64,000 nt of DNA from Branchinecta lynchi (GCA_023053575.1 JAKZAP010000007.1:26003464-26067463); one strand, 5' to 3'; shown: positions 22,869 to 34,932, counted from the first letter of the stretch. Notes: generated by a model from the letters alone, not told the origin. Numbers and translations: made by a program.

Positions 22869-24210
22869 ACAAGACCAAAGGTGTCGATGGGATCCCAAAA
22901 ATCTAAGATTTGATCCAGATAATTCGGTCTTGTCTTAGCCAGGCTAATCATCAGAGAAAACCGAGTTCAGATATTCTATCTACCTATCTATACCTCTATA
23001 AGCCATATCTATTTTGACGATATTGACCGAAACTTCCTGCTTTACTACTGCCAAATTTGCGGTTTCGCCCGAATTCCGAGGGAACTACTAGTCTAGCAAA
23101 AAAAGAAAAACTCAGAAACGAAGCCGGCGTATCTCCTTATCCCTATAAAGAAATCTAATCAACTTTAAACAAAATTTTGACTTAAAAAAAATGCGGGTAC
23201 AACCGGATTCCGGACTAATTCTATGTCCAGGTAAAAAATGATCATTATATACAGACTCAGCGTCTCTTCTTACCCTAAATATATCATCTAATCAACTTCA
23301 GATAAAGCTTTTACTTTTAACATATTTTCCGGTTATGGCCGGATTACAGGCGAACTAGTAAATATAAAATATATCAACTAGTAAATAGTAAATATATCAT
23401 CTAATCAACTCCAGATAAAGCTTTTACTTTTAATATATTTTCCGGTTTTGGCCGGATTACAGGCGAACTAGTTGTCCGGCGAGAAAATGGTTTTCACCAT
23501 CGGATTCAGCATGTCTTGTTACCCACAAATCAAACATTTAATCAACTTCAAATGAAACTGTTACTTTTAACCAACTTTCTGGTTTTGGCCGGATTCCGGA
23601 CGAACTGCTTGTCCGGCAACAAACTGATTTTCACCATCATGCTCAGCATGTCTTCTTACCCCTAAATCAAACATTTAATCAACTTCAAATGAAACTTTTA
23701 CTTTTAACCAACTTTCCGTTTTTTGCCGGATTCCGGATGAACTACTCGTCCAGCGAGAAAGTGGTTTTCACCATCGTGCTCAGCATGTCTTCTTACCCTA
23801 AATCAAACACATAATCAACTTCAAATGAAACTTTTACTTTTACCAAACTTTCCGATTTTTGCCAGATTCCAGTCGAACTACTTGTCCGGCGAGAAAATGA
23901 TTGTCACCATCGTGCTCAGCAGATCTTCTTACCCCATAATCGACTATCACATTAGCTGTTTAAAAATATTTAGTTTGTCCCTTAAATTGAACCCCCTCCC
24001 CCACCCCCAAATATAGGGCTACAGAGCCCGTCTACGAACTCGACCTTACCCTTGACCCAAACAATCCTCATGCCAAGTTTCATCAAAATATCTCATTCCC
24101 TTCGAGAGTTATCGTGCTTACAGACGGACGGACGGACGGACAGACGGACGGACGGACAATTTTGCGATGTCATAGGTATCCCTCCACTTACGTTTTGGGA
24201 TCCCAAAAAG
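22869..24210 (+). mobile_element. GGGATCCC-bounded repeat element, copy C
   Basis: Same ends and unit as copies A and B, but with one or two more internal units, including an extra partial unit around 23,355-23,400 that looks like a slippage product (AAATATATCATCTAATC repeated). The (GACG)n tract is at 24,121-24,158. Variable unit number between copies shows that the interior behaves as a minisatellite. Confidence 0.75.
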
Positions 24211-24389
24211 AACCCAAAGTGCCGACGAGAACAGCCGAGAACCTACAAAAGCATACAGAACTCGATGTGTCCTCGTGTTCTGCCCAAACAACATTTGCAG
24301 AATTCGATTTCTTGCGTGTAAAAAGAACTCGATGTGCGGACGAGGCGACCGACGCCCGACGCCCGACAAAAGTATACAAAATTTAGTTT

Positions 24390-24880
24390 ATGTGTTTGCC
24401 GGCGCTCCGCGCCGACAAGACCTTGGCTGACGCCCCTGGTGCTGAATCTTGTTCTATAAAAGCAGCACAGGAGCGAGCTGTTGAAATTTTCGACCATCGA
24501 TGCCTTCGTTACATCCTCAGAGTGAGATTTGCAGACAGAGTATCGAACGCTCAAGTCCACCGTCGCTGTACGACTATAGAATGAGCAACAGCCGTATCAA
24601 AACCCGTCGCCTATGGTGGCTTGGTCACGTCCTTCGGCGCCCGAATGACAGCCTAGTCAACCAAGTTCTCCTAGCAGAACCCCTTCCCTCTTGGCGAAGG
24701 AGACCGGGTGGTGAACTCAAGAATTGGTGGACGACCGTCAAAAAGGACCTTGAGCCTGTAGGCGGTTTCCGCCGCTTCAGCAGAAGATGGGAGAACTGCT
24801 GGCCAGATTTTGCCCAGGAGCTGGCGGAAGATAGAGACAACTGGGACACTACCGTTCGGCAACTCAAGGACGCTGGGTGA
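24390..24880 (+). pseudogene. RTE-like LINE endonuclease/RT C-terminal remnant
   Basis: Two overlapping frames (24,390-24,584 and 24,500-24,880) encode EIFDHRCLRYILRVRFADRV and then RRLWWLGHVLRRPNDSLVNQ, the signature C-terminal region of RTE-type endonuclease-reverse transcriptases (CLRxILxIxW...RRLRWLGHVLRM). A frameshift separates them. The catalytic domains are absent, so this is a 5'-truncated, dead insertion directly after copy C of the GGGATCCC element. It is of a different clade from the LINE at 26-44 kb. Confidence 0.7.
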
Positions 24881-24914
24881 GGCGGTAATCGTCTGGTCCC
24901 GTTACAAGTACAAG

Positions 24915-25285
24915 GAAGTACCGAAAGTCTTTAGAAACGCGTAGAGTGGAGGGATCGGGATGAAACTTGATGAAAGAACAAGCCTAAGTCCTACATACGT
25001 CATTGTGCAGACAGCTATTGAGTGGGTGATTGGATTTGAATGAAACTTGGCAAGTGGAAAGAGCTATCGTCTCAGATGTTCCATTTCAAGTCCGGGTCAG
25101 ATTCAATACTTGTGGTGGAGGGGGTAAAACTTTTGAAACGCTTAGAGCTAAGTCGAGGAATTGAGATGGAAATTGGCAGGGAGATCACAAATTAGGCCTT
25201 AATTGACGGAGCCAGATCGTATCGGAGCTCTGTTGGAAGATATGGAGGGGGTTTCCCGGGAATCGGTGAAACGACTGTTTCCAAG
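24915..25285. repeat. Third, partial unit of the 17-kb tandem repeat
   Basis: GAAACGCTTAGAG, AGAACAAGC.TAAGTCC, TTTGAATGAAACTTGGCAAG, CCATTTCAAGTC and GGTTTCCCGGGAAT are shared with 17,085-17,935 in the same order and orientation. Confidence 0.55.
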
Positions 25286-25885
25286 TTAATCTTTTCTAAG
25301 ACAAATCTGAAACAACCCTGACAGAAATAAAACAGAGTGGTCACAATTACGTCGAGAACGGTTTCGCTAGCGCATTACAGTTATATTACTTCTGTTAGCA
25401 ACAATTTTTGAGTAACCAATCAGGAGCTTCGGCTTAGCGTCATAAACTGTACGCGAACGAAGTCATACTGGTAATCGAGATTCCCAACCACCTAACAGAT
25501 TCGACCAAAGGTAAAGACAAGTTTAGACAGTAAGTTATGATCTAGAGGAAGACTAAACGTTAAAGGAAAGGAACTCACATGTATCAACATTCAGAGAAAG
25601 TCCAGGAGTTGAAAAAGAAGAAGCAACAAAACTAACAGGATCTGAAAGTCCCTTTCCGGGTACAACTAATTAAGAGAATCTCATCGCATAAGCTAGGTAT
25701 GAGACATTAGAATTTCCTAAAAAACATGTAGTCGGAAGACTATTCAATACATTAGAAAAATAGTCTCACACCTTGCCGTACGCGAATTTAGAGAATCTGA
25801 ATAAAGACATCACCAGTTTTAATACGGAAAAAGAATTCCCATACCAGTACTTTAGGAGATGAATGACAAAGAAAGTAATACCACT
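25286..25885. other. No recognised feature
   Basis: No supported gene or repeat in this 600-bp stretch. Confidence 0.4.
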
Positions 25886-25889
25886 GGAA

Positions 25890-26145
25890 GACAAAATATC
25901 TGATTTTTTTAACTTCTTCTCTGAAAATTGGTTGGAGTTAAAGCTGGTGCTGTGGTTTCATTCTGGACACGGCTGCTGTTTTTGCTTTTCGACTGGGGTC
26001 GTCGAAAGCCTAGAGATACTTCTGCATTTTGATTTTGGAGTCACCTGTCTCGATTGATACTTGACGGCGGCATGTATGGGCGATCTGAAGTTCCATACTT
26101 TGGTGATACATATGACTGTTGTCAGCTTGGGCTGAAGGAATTTTG
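25890..26145. repeat. Foldback-family relative
   Basis: The blocks AACTTCTTCTCTGAAAATTGG, GTGCTGTGGTTTCATTCTGGAC, CTGCTGTTTTTGCTTTTCGACTGG and GTCAGCTTGGGCTGAAGGAAT occur in the same order as at 685-890. The left end with the GGCCCTTCTTGGCAA motif is missing. Confidence 0.5.
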
Positions 26146-26474
26146 TTCCAAAAAGTTCAAAAACAAAGTCTTGTATGGGGATGAATGTGAAACACTATTA
26201 GGTTGAACATATCTTGAATGTTATACGATATTCGAATTCGGCACAGACGATTGCTTCAAAACATGTATCCTACGAAGAAAACGGTCAGCTTTTAGAAAAT
26301 CGAAAAGACCAGCTGGACAAACAATAGAAAACACTAAAAAAACACACACGAGTTTTGCACTCTGCTAGGTTTAGAACACAAAGTGTAGAACACAAAATAC
26401 GGAGTATTATAAAAGAAACAAAACGATAAATAACGAAAAAACAACAACAAACTAAACAAAACAACATGAACTAT
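26146..26474 (-). other. LINE 3' untranslated region (probable)
   Basis: It directly follows the ORF2 stop on the minus strand. It is T-rich in that orientation (runs such as TTGTTGTTGTTTTTTCG), as expected of a retrotransposon 3' UTR. The exact 3' end is not visible. Confidence 0.4.
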
Positions 26475-28600
26475 TTAACCAGTATCAATAACAAAGAATG
26501 TCCGCAGAGGGTCGTAAGGGTGAATCAGGTTAATAGTCTTTTTACACAGGTCATCACTCGAAGTTTGAATCCGAGAGGGCACGTCTATTAGCCCAAATCG
26601 AGCAATGACTTTTCTGTTTCGGTGCCATCTAGGGAGTCGGAGGAGGATTTTACAGTATTTGAAATAAGTCACTCTCAGAGTCTGGCGATCTTTTTTAGGA
26701 AACAGATGAGCCACGCCGACTAAAAACAGAAGCACAGGGGCGCAATAAGCGTTGTAAAGCGAACAAAGACCATTGCGGTTATAACGACTTTTGTTTGGGG
26801 ATATTTTCCCGTAAGCCACACGTAGGCTTTTTACGGCTCTGTTCACAAGAGATGAACACGTAGTAGAAAGCGTTGGGCCGAAAGACAAACCAAGCCAACT
26901 AACGGAAGAAGAACATGGTAGAACTGCACCCCCAGCAACAAGTGGAGCAACCGTATAAGGGCTATTAAAACAAATAAACTCACATTTAGATGCATTAACT
27001 GACAATCCAATCTTAGACAGTTCATTCTTTAAAACAAAGGTTAGCAAGCAATCCGCGGCGAGTCCGAGCAACAAGCAGAACATCATCAGCATATGCAACG
27101 TGAGACAAACCAGTATCACCATAAAAAACCGAACATTTAAGGGGACGCAGGCACGATGCAAGGACACATTTAAATATACTAGGAGACAACACGGCTCCCT
27201 GCCGAACTCCCTTATTAATTTTTACCGGGTCAGAGGTTTGGGCATTCCAAGTCACTCGAATTTCAGAGTTTGAATACCAAAAAGACAATAAACGTACTAG
27301 GGAAGGATTAACACCTGAAGACGTAAGGGAAAATAGAGCCTGGGAATGCACAATATTGTCAAAAGCCCCTGAAATGTCAACAGTAAGACAATACAAAGTC
27401 GTTCTCGATTTTACGGCATCTTTCATGAGCCGGCTTAGAACATGATGCGCATGGGAGCAGCCCATACCTCTCCGGAACCCAAACTGAAAAGGCGTAAAAT
27501 CACATTTTGACTCAATTTCAGGTAATACTAAATGTTCAAGCAGCTTACTTAAAAAACACGGTACAGTAATCGGACGATAATTTGGACATGACGTAGGGTC
27601 CTTACCACGTTTTAGGATGGACGTTACGCGACCACAGAGAAAACTATCAGGAACAAGTGATTGTGCTAGGCAAGACTGGAAAAGTATTTGTAGATGGTTA
27701 AGTAGGGCGGGACAATCATGAGCAAAAAATCGGTAAGAAAGGCCATCAGCATCAAGGTTATTTGAACGCTTAATTTTTCTTAAAGCCTGGCGAATGTCAG
27801 ACATTGCTACAGGCTGCACATGAGCCTGCAGGAGACGGCATGGTAATAGCGCTTTAAGCAAATTAGAATACAAATTTTGAAGAAAACCATTGAAAACAGT
27901 GAACACGCGCTGATAATGTTTGAAAAAATCAGCTAACTGGAGACAAGATAGGGTAGATGGGGAACATTTCTCACTGTTTATAACCTTATTCCATGAAGCC
28001 TTATGGGTGGGGCCCGGCCACGCATTCAAACGGGCTCTCTTCAGACTAGCCTTATATTCACGTTTACACTTTTGTTTCACTGAGAACACAGCGCCAGACG
28101 AGGGCCGCTCACACGATATCCACATACGCAGCCAAAATTTGGCTTTTTGCTTTGCATGCCTTACTTCGGGATTCACGTTCCAATTAGGCTTCCTGGTTCC
28201 AATCCGCACTTTATCAACAGGTACTGCAGCTTTAGCTGCAGATTTAAGGCAACTAACAATTTGATAATAATAAGAATTAAGGTCAACCCTACTTGAAGGC
28301 GAGGATACCGAAGTTTGCAGCAGGTGATAAGGCACTTTAATGGTCGAAAGAAATGGAGTTAGCGTAGCAAGGTATAGGGGGATATTCGCACGATCCCAAT
28401 TCTGCTTCGTAAGCCACTTGGGCTGAGCCGGAAGCGTTTGGCAAGATAGCTCACAAGACACATCACAGCTGAGAATAAGGTGGTCATCGTCGTGGATTTT
28501 TTCTTCGTCTACCCTGACAATCGATGATATTAAACCGGAACTGGAAGCGATTACATGATCCAGATTCGATTTTGAGCAGCCTCTGTTGTGGATATATGTG
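26475..28600 (-). pseudogene. LINE ORF2, 3' half: endonuclease end, RT and C-terminal domain
   Basis: On the minus strand this reads the end of an AP endonuclease (HNRGCSKSNLDHVI), a linker, then a reverse transcriptase with NYRPITVPCFLSKLLE, the substrate loop FQFGFRRGMGCSHAHH, catalytic VDISGAFDN, GVRQGAVLSPS and YADDVLLVA. A frameshift near 27,060 moves the frame to the segment ending at 26,475 (NASKCEFICFN, YFKYCKILLRLPRWHRNRKV). It belongs with 42,322-43,976, from which it is separated by the Polinton. Motifs and the gag type point to the jockey/I group of LINEs. The element is dead: split and frameshifted. Confidence 0.85.
28595..28600. repeat. Left 6-bp Polinton target duplication
   Basis: TATGTG here matches TCTGTG at 42,322-42,327 in five of six bases. 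A 6-bp duplication is the Polinton standard. The left copy keeps the LINE protein sequence better (Tyr before IHN), so the right copy probably carries the mutation. Confidence 0.7.
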
Positions 28601-28825
28601 AGTAGTATAAGATCGCCGCTCCCACTCCACCCTCCCCCCAATTTCAAAACCCTATTTTAACATCAATTTCTTAAATTTTAACATCCTTTTTACCAAATTA
28701 TCCCCCTTTTTAAGAACATTTTTATTTTCTTACTTCCAAAATAAAGGATACAAGAAATGAGAAATATTACCCTTTACTACATATAAAATACTACAATATA
28801 CACTACTTTTTTTTTTTTTTAAATA

Positions 28826-29442
28826 TTACTGAGTAAACAGTTCTAAATCCACATATGTTTCTTTGTTCTTGTTTTCGCGTACAATAGGCTGCAAAACCAG
28901 ATTTTTCTTTAAAAGTAATTCGTTAGCAATGGCATTATATTTCTGTGTTATAAACAAATCACATGGTTTGTCATTATGATTAATGACTACAACCAACTTA
29001 TCACCATATTTTGTCTTAGCAATTCTCATTTTAACGATAGTATATTTATTCAAACAATGTTTACAACGGATACTTCAGCTATGATTTTTCATCAGCGATA
29101 TTTCGGCCCTTCTTGGCAAGGGTCCTCATCCGTTGTAAACATTGTTTGAATAAATGTTTGAAAGTCAGCTTGGGCTCAAAGAATACTTATCTACGAAGTA
29201 CGGAACTTTCACAGCCCAGACATGCATGACGAGGACCCTTGCCAAGAAGGGCCGAAATATCGCTGATGAAAAATCATAGCTGACGTATCCGTTGTAAACA
29301 TTGTTTGAATAAATGTTTGAAAGTCAGCTTGGGCTCAAAGAATATTTGATAGTATATTTCAATCCTAGAACTAGTTCTTCTTTCCTGATTGTCTCATTGT
29401 ATTTATTCATTCTGATTGTATTCAAGACTTCCTTTGTGGACT
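28826..29442 (-). pseudogene. Left-TIR copy of the small terminal Polinton gene, split by an insertion
   Basis: This is the inverted duplicate of the 102-codon gene at 41,789-42,097. The start (ATG at 29,442, in a TAATAAATGG context) and the first ~30 codons lie right of the foldback insertion, and the remaining ~70 codons lie left of it, ending at 28,826. The insertion duplicates GATAGTATA within the frame. A few codons differ from the right copy (Leu-Lys for Ser-Arg), so both were probably under similar constraint before decay. Function unknown. Confidence 0.8.
29045..29347 (+). mobile_element. Foldback-family element in the Polinton left TIR
   Basis: It starts TTTATTCAAACAATG and ends GGGCTCAAAGAATATTT, flanked by the exact 9-bp repeat GATAGTATA (29,036-29,044; 29,348-29,356). 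It contains both strands of GGCCCTTCTTGGCAAGGGTCC. The uninterrupted sequence is preserved in the right TIR, which confirms both the insertion and the duplication. Confidence 0.9.
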
Positions 29443-29480
29443 CCATTTATTAGTGGATGATTTTATTAAATAAAAATCCC

Positions 29481-30182
29481 AATCGCTTTGAAACATCTGG
29501 TAATAGAAACCAACCACGTTTATCACATAAATGCGATAGATACAAACGCAGTACTGAGTTTGCATGATGTTATGATGATTACCGATTTTGAACTTTATAA
29601 AATATTTTTGCAAAACCCCACACCCCCAGACTTTGAAAATTAAGAGGTGTGATGTTGGTACACCCCGATTGGTGTAGTGTTTGTGGTGATGTGGCCTTAG
29701 TCTGGGGGGCCCTGAACGGGGAACCCGCAAGTTTTTATTACCATCCCACTATCGACAAACAGAAACTGCGGTCAGTGGGATTCGAAGGTCTGAATGGCGA
29801 TGAGTCAACGCTCGGCCAAGCGTTGAACCATTACGCCAAGGGTCCTTGTTCAATTCGCAAAAGTTTCCGAGTTAAGATGAGATTGTGTTAGTCACGCCGG
29901 AGACTGTAATTACATCACAAATTGACGGTGAGAACTTTGAATGACGCAGCTCATTAATGCGCGTATGAAATAAAGATCTGTTTGACAGTTAGGAAACAAT
30001 ATTCAGTATAGCAATAGACTATATGTTTGGTAATTTCTCTTGCCTTTTTATAGATTTATTACAATATTTATAACCATTCAAGCGAACCTGTTTCATGTAT
30101 TTTTCGCGAGGAAAAAATCGAAAGGTTTTACGTATCTCTGTTTCTCTCTGAATTACCTCCTCAATTGTTAATTGTCCGCATT
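29481..30182. other. Polinton left interior without a recognised gene
   Basis: There are two short open frames (29,422-29,730 on the minus strand and 29,649-29,891 on the plus strand). The GC-richer block 29,640-29,900 differs in composition from the AT-rich surroundings. None has a known motif. This space could once have held a protease gene, but no catalytic His/Asp/Cys pattern is visible. Confidence 0.4.
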
Positions 30183-30437
30183 TTAGCATTGAGAACAACT
30201 CAGTATAAAAATTGTAATTTGTCCTAAATCTGCTTTTCTATCAGCAATGCTTAACTGCTTTTCAATTATTTCGATGATAACAGCACCCAAACTTAAAGAA
30301 GCTAAAGGTAGCACTAGAAACGCAGACATTCCTGCTGCCGAAAAGAGGAATTTGGATACAAGTAAGCTATTACTTATACGATTGTAGTACTTGTAACTGC
30401 GACGGTAAACATACATTTTCTTTTCTAATTCTTCCAT
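30060..30437 (-). pseudogene. Polinton membrane protein of unknown function, frameshifted
   Basis: ATG at 30,437 in the context ATATAATAAATGG. The N-terminal part is charged and tyrosine-rich (KKMYVYRRSYKYYNRIS), followed by one long or two short hydrophobic segments (SKFLFSAAGMSAFLVLPLA and the next ~15 residues), then an acidic/basic helix. The frame stops at 30,183. A second frame on the same strand continues with lysine/arginine-rich coding-like sequence (residues KTFRFFPREKYMKQ) to about 30,060, so a one-base shift near 30,220 has split the gene. It is the only Polinton interior gene on this strand. I do not recognise a named family. Confidence 0.6.
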
Positions 30438-30559
30438 TTATTATATAATAAAATTGTTTCGAAAAATTATTTGATTTTTTCGAATTTCCACACACCCACC
30501 ATCTAGGCTACTTTTACAGTATGATTCTCTTTTTTTCGAGCTTGTGAGTCAAAGTTTAA

Positions 30560-30785
30560 AAAAATATATGATTTTTGTCACATGAAGAGTAGTACGAAAA
30601 GTGGGATTCCAGTACACAAACATTTGTCAAATGAAGAGTAGTACAGAAAGTGGGATTCCAGTACACACACACATTTGTCACATGAAGAGTAGTACAGAAA
30701 GTGGGATTCCAGCACACACACATTTGTCACATGAAGAGTAGTGAAGAATGTGCAAAACCCGTGTACACATTTTTCTCACAGAGTA
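30560..30785. repeat. Minisatellite, ~50-bp unit, about four copies
   Basis: The unit contains TTTGTCACATGAAGAGTAGT and GTGGGATTCCAGTACACA; three units are close to the same and the fourth is degraded. It lies between the divergent membrane-protein gene and polB, where promoters for both would be expected. Confidence 0.85.
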
Positions 30786-30872
30786 GTAAGGTAATAGAAA
30801 TTCAATGATTTTCTTTACGGCTGAGAAAACGCAGACGGGAGAAATTCATTAATAAAAATGTTCCCCTATTAA

Positions 30873-33800
30873 ATGATGAATACTGCAGAGGTTATTCAGC
30901 TTTGTAAAAAGGTTATATCAAACAACAAAGCGGTTATACAAAGATCATCGCTATACACATATAATGAACTGCGGACTTATGCGAAAATTAATAAAATCAA
31001 AACAAATGGAGCTAAGAAACATGAAATAACAAATAATATAATAAACCATCTTAATAAGTATATTTTGATAGCTGAAGATAAAATTAAAATTGAACGCAGA
31101 AACGAAAGAACTCATAATAAGAACAGACCATCCGACTACAAACCAGAACCGAGATTACGAACCATTCTAGAAGATGAGATAAAAGAAAATAATATCACCA
31201 TTACAAAACTAAAACAAGAATACAATGATAACAAAGAAAAAGAGACAAGCGAATTAAAGAAATTTCTGAAAAACAAGAACCTATCAACTCGCGGAAACCG
31301 AGAAGAAGTACTAAAAAGAGTTGAAGAATACTATAATAATATTATTACCAAACATAAAGATTCCGTACAGAAAAATAAAGATATCATAAGAGATCAAACA
31401 GAAAGACGTGATAACAGTAGACAGAAAGTAATCGATTTATCAACTCTCTTCATAAATAAGAAAAAAATCCAAGTAGAAAAATTAATTCCTGATCATTTAT
31501 TTAGAACTGAAGAAGAAGAACAACCTACTATCTCTAGGGAAAATGAGAATTTGTACACTGTAAACGTATCAGTTGAAAGCAATAGAAGAGATGAACATAC
31601 TCTTATTGCTTTTACTTTCGCCGATTTACAGCGGCGGATGAATGAACTTTATCAATATAGAGTTCAGTTCGTAACTCGTGTTATTTTCCATCGACAGGAG
31701 AATGATGAAGAAGTAGTAGTATATTACAACAGTACTTCTTGGATTTTAAATAAAAATAGCATTCTTACTCATAATCATTTGGATGATAATAACAAGAGAC
31801 TTAGTTCTTTAAGTAATACCCCTCGATCTGGGCTACAATTTAGCCGGTATGAAGGAATTGATTATAGGATGACACGAATAGAATCTTACATGGGAGGAAG
31901 GTTTAAAATACTGCCAGATTTCGTAAAAAATAAAAGAGCTTGCTTGAATATTAAAAATAACGACCAGAAATGTTTCCTTTGGTCTATCTTAGCAAATCTA
32001 CATCCAGCTAAGGATCATCCGGAAAGAATTTCGAAATATAAACAATATGAGAACGAATTTGATTTCGAAGGGGTTACCAACTTCCCAATGGATACTAAAG
32101 ATATACACAAATTTGAAAATAGATACAACATTAAAATTTGTTTATTTCAAATTGATAAAGAGAAAATAATCAGAAGTCATATACTAAAAAGTACAATCAA
32201 TGGCAAAACAGCTAAACATGTTATTAATTTATTGTATTTCGATAATCATTATGTACTGGTAAAGGATCTGAGCAGATTAGTTGGTCCTCAAATATCTACA
32301 AGACAAAAAAAGACATACCTCTGCACTTTTTGCGGAAGGCATTTTACAAAAGAAGAACAATATGAAAAAAAAGAGAGTAAAAATAATTGCGAAGATCCTA
32401 TAATGCCTCCTGAAGGTTCAAGTATACAATATAAAAATATTGCAAAACAAATGAAAGTACCTTATTGCATAATAGCAGACTTTGAGTCTTATAACGAAGA
32501 ATACAATCAGGTAAACGGGAAGAAAACAATAAAAGTGGCCAAACAGAAACCATTTGCTTACGGATTTCAGGTATGCTGTTCCTTTGATAAAAACCAGAAC
32601 AAATACTATAACTATTTCGGTGAAGACGCTGCAGAACATTTTGTTAAAACCGTTACAAAAGTATCCACAGAAATTGCAAACAAATATGAAAGCAGACCAA
32701 GAAACCATACTTATACCAATGCAGAAACTACCGAAAAATGGAAAAATCTAATGAATAAGACTTGTCACATCTGTACAACTGAAATTACTGAAAATCCTCA
32801 CTTTGATCACGACCACATGACAGGAGAAGATAGGGGATTTGCTCATGCTGAATGTAATATGAAATACAGGATTCCTAGGCATATCCCGGTAGTAATGCAT
32901 AATTTCTCAAAATATGATTCTCATTTATTTGTTAGAGAATTGATACCTGATAACGGAATTTTTGAAAGTGCAGAAAGTTTCATATCATTCTCGAAATCAA
33001 CAAGTATTACAAAAGCGGATACGGAAATAAAATATGAGATGCGGTTTATAGATTCAATTAGATTTATGGCTTCATCTATAGACAAACTATCAGCAAATTT
33101 AGCAACATGTGATTGCAAAGTACCTTGTAATCATCTAAGACAGAATTTCAAGTACACATCTAACAGCTTCAAAAATGACGATGAATTCAAAGAAATAATT
33201 AAAAAAGGGCTATATCCCTATGAATTCGTAGACAGTTTCGATAAAATTAAATGTACAAAGTTACCACCAATAGAAAGCTTTTATTCTAGGTTGACAGGGA
33301 AAGGTATTGACAAAAGTGATTATAAAAGAGCGGTATCTATATGGAAACAATTTAACTGTGAAACATTACTTGATTATACCAAGTTGTACCTAAAAAGTGA
33401 TGTGTTAATTCTATCAGATGTTGTGGAGAATTTCAGAAATGTGTGTATACATAATTATGATCTGGATCCACTTCATTACTTCTCAGCTCCAGGACTAACA
33501 TGGGATGCTTTCCTAAAGTATTCGAAAGTAGACTTGCCGTTATTCTCAAAGGAAGACATGTATACCTTTATAGAAAAAGGAATAAGAGGTGGTGTATCCC
33601 AATGTATAAAAAGATACGCAAAAGCAAATAATAAATATACAAGTGATTATAATAAGAATAAGCCATCTAATTACTTAGTGTATTTGGATAAAAATAATTT
33701 ATATGGGTCGGCAATGTCGCAGAATTTACCAGCGAATGATTTCCAATTCATTTCCATACCGGATGATTTGAAAGAAAGGAATGAATACGAATCAATCGAG

Positions 33801-34932
33801 TATTACAACCATCTGAAAAGTCATATCAATTCGGTGATTACGATTAAGTCGGTGTGGGTGCTATATATGAGGTAGATTTAGAATATCCAAAGAACTACAC
33901 GAATTACACAAGGATTTACCATTAGCACCCGAACACTTCAACGGTAAGCTATGTACCACAGTATTAGATAAAACCAACTATGTAGTTCACCACAGGAATC
34001 TAGAATTATATTTACAAAAAGGTTTGATATTGAAAAGAGTACACAGAATACTAGGATTCACTGAAAGTGCTTACTTAAAAGGATATACAGACCACAACAC
34101 AGCACTTAGAACTAAAGGTACAAATGATTTTGAAAAGGATTTCTTTAAGCTTATGAATAATGCTTGCTTTGGAAAAACTATGGAAAACGTAAGGAAGCGA
34201 GCGGATATGGAAATAATAACGGATGATGCAACAAGAGAAAAAATAATAAAGAAACCCAACTTTAAATCTGAAATAATATTCGGTGAAAACTTTTCAGTAG
34301 CAAGAATGTCAAAGGAAAAGATAAAATTAGACAAACCAATGTATATCGGCTTTGCTGTATTGGAACTATCCAAGTTATTGATGTATGAATTCCATTATGA
34401 TTATATGAAGCCTAAATATGGAGATAAAATTGATTTGTGTTATATGGACACTGATTCTTTCATATATGAAATTAGAACTGAAGATTTTTATCAAGATATC
34501 AAACAGGATTTGAATGAGAGGTTCGATACATCTGATTATGCGAAAGATAATCCATATGGGTTTCCTAGTGTAAATAAGAAAGTGATAGGAATGATGAAAG
34601 ATGAATTAGGTGGACAGGTTATGACAGAGTTTGTTGGATTACGATCAAAAGTATATGCTTATTTAAAGAACAACCAAGACCCTTCAAAAGCTAGCAAAAA
34701 ACTGAAAGGAATTAAAACCAATATAGTTAAAGATAAAATTACGATTCAAAACTATAAGGATGTACTGTTTGGTAAAACTGAAAACCTTTCTGTGACCCAG
34801 TACAACTTAAGATCATACAAGCACAATATGTTTCTAGAAGAACAGAATAAAAAAGCGTTAGATCCTAAGGATGATAAAAGGATAGTAACAAGCGATAAAA
34901 TACACACTTTACCTTTAGGTTATAAACATTAA
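30873..34932 (+). pseudogene. POLB: Protein-primed DNA polymerase B (family B), frameshifted
   Basis: It would replicate the element by protein priming. The first frame (1000 codons from ATG 30,873) has SAP-like helices (~30-60 and ~127-155), a Cys-rich finger CTFCGRHF (~484), Exo I ADFES (~535), an HNH/endonuclease-VII-like insert CHICTTEI..FDHDHMTGEDRG (~631-665), Exo II HNFSKYDSHLF (~675), Exo III YLKSDVLIL (~840) and palm motif A LDKNNLYGSAMS (~937). The second frame (34,024-34,932) has motif B NNACFGKTMENV, motif C YMDTDSF and LRSKVYAY. At least two frameshifts, between ~33,845 and ~33,900, separate them, so no complete enzyme is made. Start context is TATTAAATG. Confidence 0.93.

Larger units (their letters stand above)
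28601..29480. repeat. Polinton left terminal inverted repeat
   Basis: The inverse of 41,756-42,321, interrupted by the 303-bp foldback insertion at 29,045-29,347. It includes a copy of the small terminal gene on the minus strand. The inner limit is near GGATGATTTTATTAAATAAAAATCC. The repeats differ at scattered sites, so they have aged apart. Confidence 0.9.

Noticed and set aside
20900..24000. Regularly spaced repeats that could suggest a CRISPR array
   Set aside because: Units are ~120 bp, have no unique spacers of constant size, diverge throughout and sit in a eukaryotic repeat element; no cas gene exists.
24114..24386. Open frames with TDGRTDGQTDGRT
   Set aside because: Translation of the (GACG)n tract of the GGGATCCC element.
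27920..28264. 114-codon plus-strand open frame
   Set aside because: A shadow of the LINE ORF2 coding sequence on the minus strand.
32418..32708. 96-codon minus-strand open frame with hydrophobic residues
   Set aside because: Antisense of polB; low-complexity hydrophobic translation of an A-rich gene.
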